DNA from: Xanthomonas chitinilytica
GTDB taxonomy: Bacteria > Pseudomonadota > Gammaproteobacteria > Xanthomonadales > Xanthomonadaceae
NCBI RefSeq assembly: GCF_026107455.2
Contig: NZ_JAPCHY010000005.1
Coordinates: forward strand, 124,001 to 188,000
DNA: 64,000 nt
Reading direction: 5' to 3'
Position numbers and translations under genes: made by a program. The notes below the pieces were generated by a model. That model had not been told where the DNA came from. It saw nothing but the letters and a program-made list of their open reading frames with translations, and ran no database searches. This document shows, piece after piece, positions 62,701-64,000 of the stretch (positions within the stretch are counted from its first letter, which is position 1; each line of letters starts with the position of its first letter).

Positions 62701-63587
62701 AGGCATGGGAGTCGCTGGGCACGTTCACCGGCCGCGACCACACCCACCTGGCGGTCGGCAAGGAGCACGAGGCGATCCGTTTCCGCGATATCCAGGCGCA
62801 GCCGCGCAAGATCATCTCCTCGCCGATCTGGTCGGGGCTGGAGGACGAGCACGTCAGCTACAACGCCTGCTACACCAACGTGCACGAACTGATCCCGTGG
62901 CGCACGGTCACCGGCCGCCAGCAGTTCTACCAGGACCACGAGTGGATGATCGCCTTCGGCGAAGGCTTCATGAGCTACCGCCCGCCGGTCGACACCAAGA
63001 CCATCGAGCCGTTGCACAACAAGCGCGGCAACGGCAACAAGGAGATCGTGCTGAACTGGATCACCCCGCACCAGAAGTGGGGCATCCACAGCACCTACAG
63101 CGACAACCTGATCATGCAGACGCTGTCGCGCGGCGGCCCGATCGTGTGGCTGAGCGAGACCGACGCGCGCGAGGCCGGGATCGAGGACAACGACTGGATC
63201 GAGCTGTTCAACGTCAACGGCGCCATCGCCGCGCGTGCGGTGGTCAGCCAGCGGGTGATGGCCGGCATGGCGATGATGTACCACGCCCAGGAACGCATCC
63301 TCAACGTGCCCGGCTCGGAGATCACCGGCACCCGCGGCGGCATCCACAACTCGGTCACGCGGGTGGTGCTCAAGCCCACGCACATGATCGGCGGCTACGC
63401 GCAGCTGGCCTACGGCTTCAATTACTACGGGACCTGCGGCACCAATCGCGACGAGTTCGTGGTGGTACGCAAGATGGACAGGATCGATTGGTTGGATGGC
63501 GAAGCACAGGGAGGTGCGAGTGCCGCGGGTGCGGGACGCGCGGGTGCGGCCGAAGCCGCGCCGGCTTCCGCCAAGGAGGTGGTGTGA
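59793..63587 (+). CDS. narG: Respiratory nitrate reductase alpha subunit
   Basis: A 1264-residue molybdo-bis-MGD enzyme that reduces nitrate to nitrite at the cytoplasmic side. The FS0 cluster ligands are His50, Cys54, Cys58 (STHGVNCTGSCSW) and Cys93 (RGCPRGAS); the molybdenum ligand Asp222 lies in CDLPPASPQIWGEQTDVPES. GGAG precedes the ATG at MSYFLDR. An Ala/Gly-rich extension (about 1238-1264) lengthens the C-terminus beyond E. coli NarG. Confidence 0.98.
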   Translation: MSYFLDRLQFFKRNPAPFSDGHGVTRSEDRDWENGYRARWQYDKIVRSTHGVNCTGSCSWKIYVKNGLVTWETQQTDYPRTRPDLPNHEPRGCPRGASYSWYLYSANRLKYPLVRGALLRLWREARKTMAPVDAWASIVNDPEKAKSYKSRRGMGGFARVGWEEANEIIAASNLHTVKQHGPDRVVGFSPIPAMSMVSYASGARYLSLLGGVCLSFYDWYCDLPPASPQIWGEQTDVPESADWYNSRYIIAWGSNVPQTRTPDAHFFTEARYNGTKTVAITPDYSEVAKLTDHWLHPKQGTDAALAFAFGHVILKEFHVDKPAEYFIEYCRQYTDMPLLVRLERRADGRLVPERFLRASDLGGLGESNNPEWKTLAWDENNGEIVVPSGSIGFRWGEKGKWNIEQKDSSGRETRLRLSLKDANDGIEAVSFPYFGGIEHDRWTASRFDEILERNIPVRRLQLADGKQWEVATVYDLLMAQYGVDRGFGGGNVAASFDDDLPGTPAWQEKITGVPRGDVIEIAREFANTAAKTRGRSMIIVGAGMNHWFHNDMNYRGLINMLIMCGCIGQTGGGWAHYVGQEKLRPQTGWQPLAFGLDWSKPPRQMNGTSFFYFNSDQWRYEKLEMKEILSPLADPAKYSGSQADFNLKAVRMGWLPSAPQLDRNPLGIARAAEAAGVAPADYVVQQMKHGMLDFAFADPDAPQNFPRVMFIWRSNLLGSSGKGHEYMLRHLLGTRHGVQGKDLGERGALKPEDVKWRDEIPEGKLDLLVTLDFRMCTTALYSDVVLPTATWYEKNDLNTSDMHPFIHPLSKAVDPAWESRSDWDIFKGVAQSLSAMAPGVLGVEKDVVLTPVLHDTPGELAMPLGVQDWKKGECEPIPGKTMPSITVVERDYPNLYRKFTSLGPLLDQQGNGGKGMNWDTKDEVAFLGDLNRRVLEHGVSQGRPNIDTAIDACEVILHLAPETNGHVAVKAWESLGTFTGRDHTHLAVGKEHEAIRFRDIQAQPRKIISSPIWSGLEDEHVSYNACYTNVHELIPWRTVTGRQQFYQDHEWMIAFGEGFMSYRPPVDTKTIEPLHNKRGNGNKEIVLNWITPHQKWGIHSTYSDNLIMQTLSRGGPIVWLSETDAREAGIEDNDWIELFNVNGAIAARAVVSQRVMAGMAMMYHAQERILNVPGSEITGTRGGIHNSVTRVVLKPTHMIGGYAQLAYGFNYYGTCGTNRDEFVVVRKMDRIDWLDGEAQGGASAAGAGRAGAAEAAPASAKEVV

Positions 63588-64000
63588 TGAAGGTCCGTGC
63601 CCAGATTGCGATGGTGTTGAACCTGGACAAGTGCATCGGCTGCCACACCTGCTCGATCACCTGCAAGAACGTATGGACCTCGCGCGAAGGCGTCGAGTAC
63701 GCCTGGTTCAACAACGTCGAGACCAAGCCCGGCATCGGCTACCCGAAGGAATGGGAGAACCAGGACAAGTGGAACGGCGGCTGGGTGCGTACCGGCTCCG
63801 GCAAGCTGATGCCGCGCGCCGGCGGCCGCTGGCGGATGCTGGCCAAGATCTTCGCCAATCCCGACCTGCCGCAGATCGACGACTACTACGAGCCGTTCGA
63901 CTTCGACTACCAGCACCTGCACAAGGCGCCGGAGCTCAAGCACCAGCCGACCGCGCGCCCGCGCTCGCTGATCAGCGGCCAGCGCATGCAGAAGATCGAA
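63587..64000 (+). CDS. narH: Respiratory nitrate reductase beta subunit, N-terminal part
   Basis: The first 138 codons of an iron-sulfur electron-transfer subunit, cut by the window edge. MKVRAQIAMVLNLDKCIGCH then CSITCKN gives the first four cluster cysteines; WENQDKWNGGW and YYEPFDFDYQHLH are typical NarH. AAGGAGG precedes the start, which shares one base with the narG stop. narJ and narI are expected beyond the edge. Confidence 0.97.
   Translation, partial: MKVRAQIAMVLNLDKCIGCHTCSITCKNVWTSREGVEYAWFNNVETKPGIGYPKEWENQDKWNGGWVRTGSGKLMPRAGGRWRMLAKIFANPDLPQIDDYYEPFDFDYQHLHKAPELKHQPTARPRSLISGQRMQKIE

Noticed and set aside
59805..63383. Antisense frame of about 1190 codons across narG
   Set aside because: Shadow of narG, no domain pattern, no ribosome binding site.

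Overview
The window is GC-rich (roughly two thirds G+C) chromosomal DNA of a gammaproteobacterium. Gene content and protein style point to the Xanthomonadaceae/Lysobacteraceae, for example a Pseudoxanthomonas-, Stenotrophomonas- or Luteimonas-like species that can respire nitrate. The genus is an inference; no rRNA is present to fix it. I see no prophage, insertion sequence or CRISPR array.

Layout. 1-2000: a leftward operon of an SPFH/band-7 protein, a small membrane protein, a ribbon-helix-helix protein, a DUF4177 protein and a membrane protein cut by the window edge, with a palindrome inside its promoter. 2000-14100: purT, a secreted hypothetical protein, a five-gene signalling operon (roadblock/LC7, Aer-like PAS, cytoplasmic PhnD-like binding protein, two unknowns), a nuclease/phosphatase lipoprotein, bpt, an EF-hand protein, an ECF sigma factor fused to a membrane domain, a DUF2007-like protein, tesB, an enoyl-CoA hydratase and a PCuAC copper chaperone. 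14100-31800: a P-type cation ATPase with a universal stress protein, then housekeeping genes (uvrA, rplU-rpmA, obgE, rpsT, murJ, ribF-ileS-lspA-ispH, tRNA-Thr). 32000-36100: cyoABCD, a quinol oxidase whose subunits carry His-rich ends. 36100-48450: a TonB receptor gene broken by an in-frame TAG, convergent with a ten-gene operon holding two complete FecCD-type ABC importers, DUF364 and DUF2478 proteins and two SAM-methyltransferase-like proteins. 48700-53000: yhhN, radA, DUF805, a CcsA-like protein and small genes. 53000-64000: molybdenum cofactor synthesis (moaA, fused moaC-moaB, moeA, moaD, moaE, mobA), narK, narG and the start of narH.

The unifying signal is regulatory. Six 14-bp FNR/Dnr-type half-palindromes (TTGAY-N4-RTCAA, one with a single mismatch) each lie 32-33 bp, centre to centre, from a -10-like hexamer. 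That is the geometry of class II FNR-activated promoters. They precede the roadblock/PAS operon, the P-type ATPase/USP pair, the TonB receptor, the ten-gene importer operon, the moa operon and narK-narG. The moaA leader also carries a recognisable Moco riboswitch whose closing stem contains the moaA ribosome binding site. Together the right half of the window reads as an oxygen- or NO-responsive nitrate respiration island that makes the enzyme, its cofactor and, by inference, imports a metal (molybdenum is the most economical guess) through an uncharacterised dual ABC/metallophore-type system.
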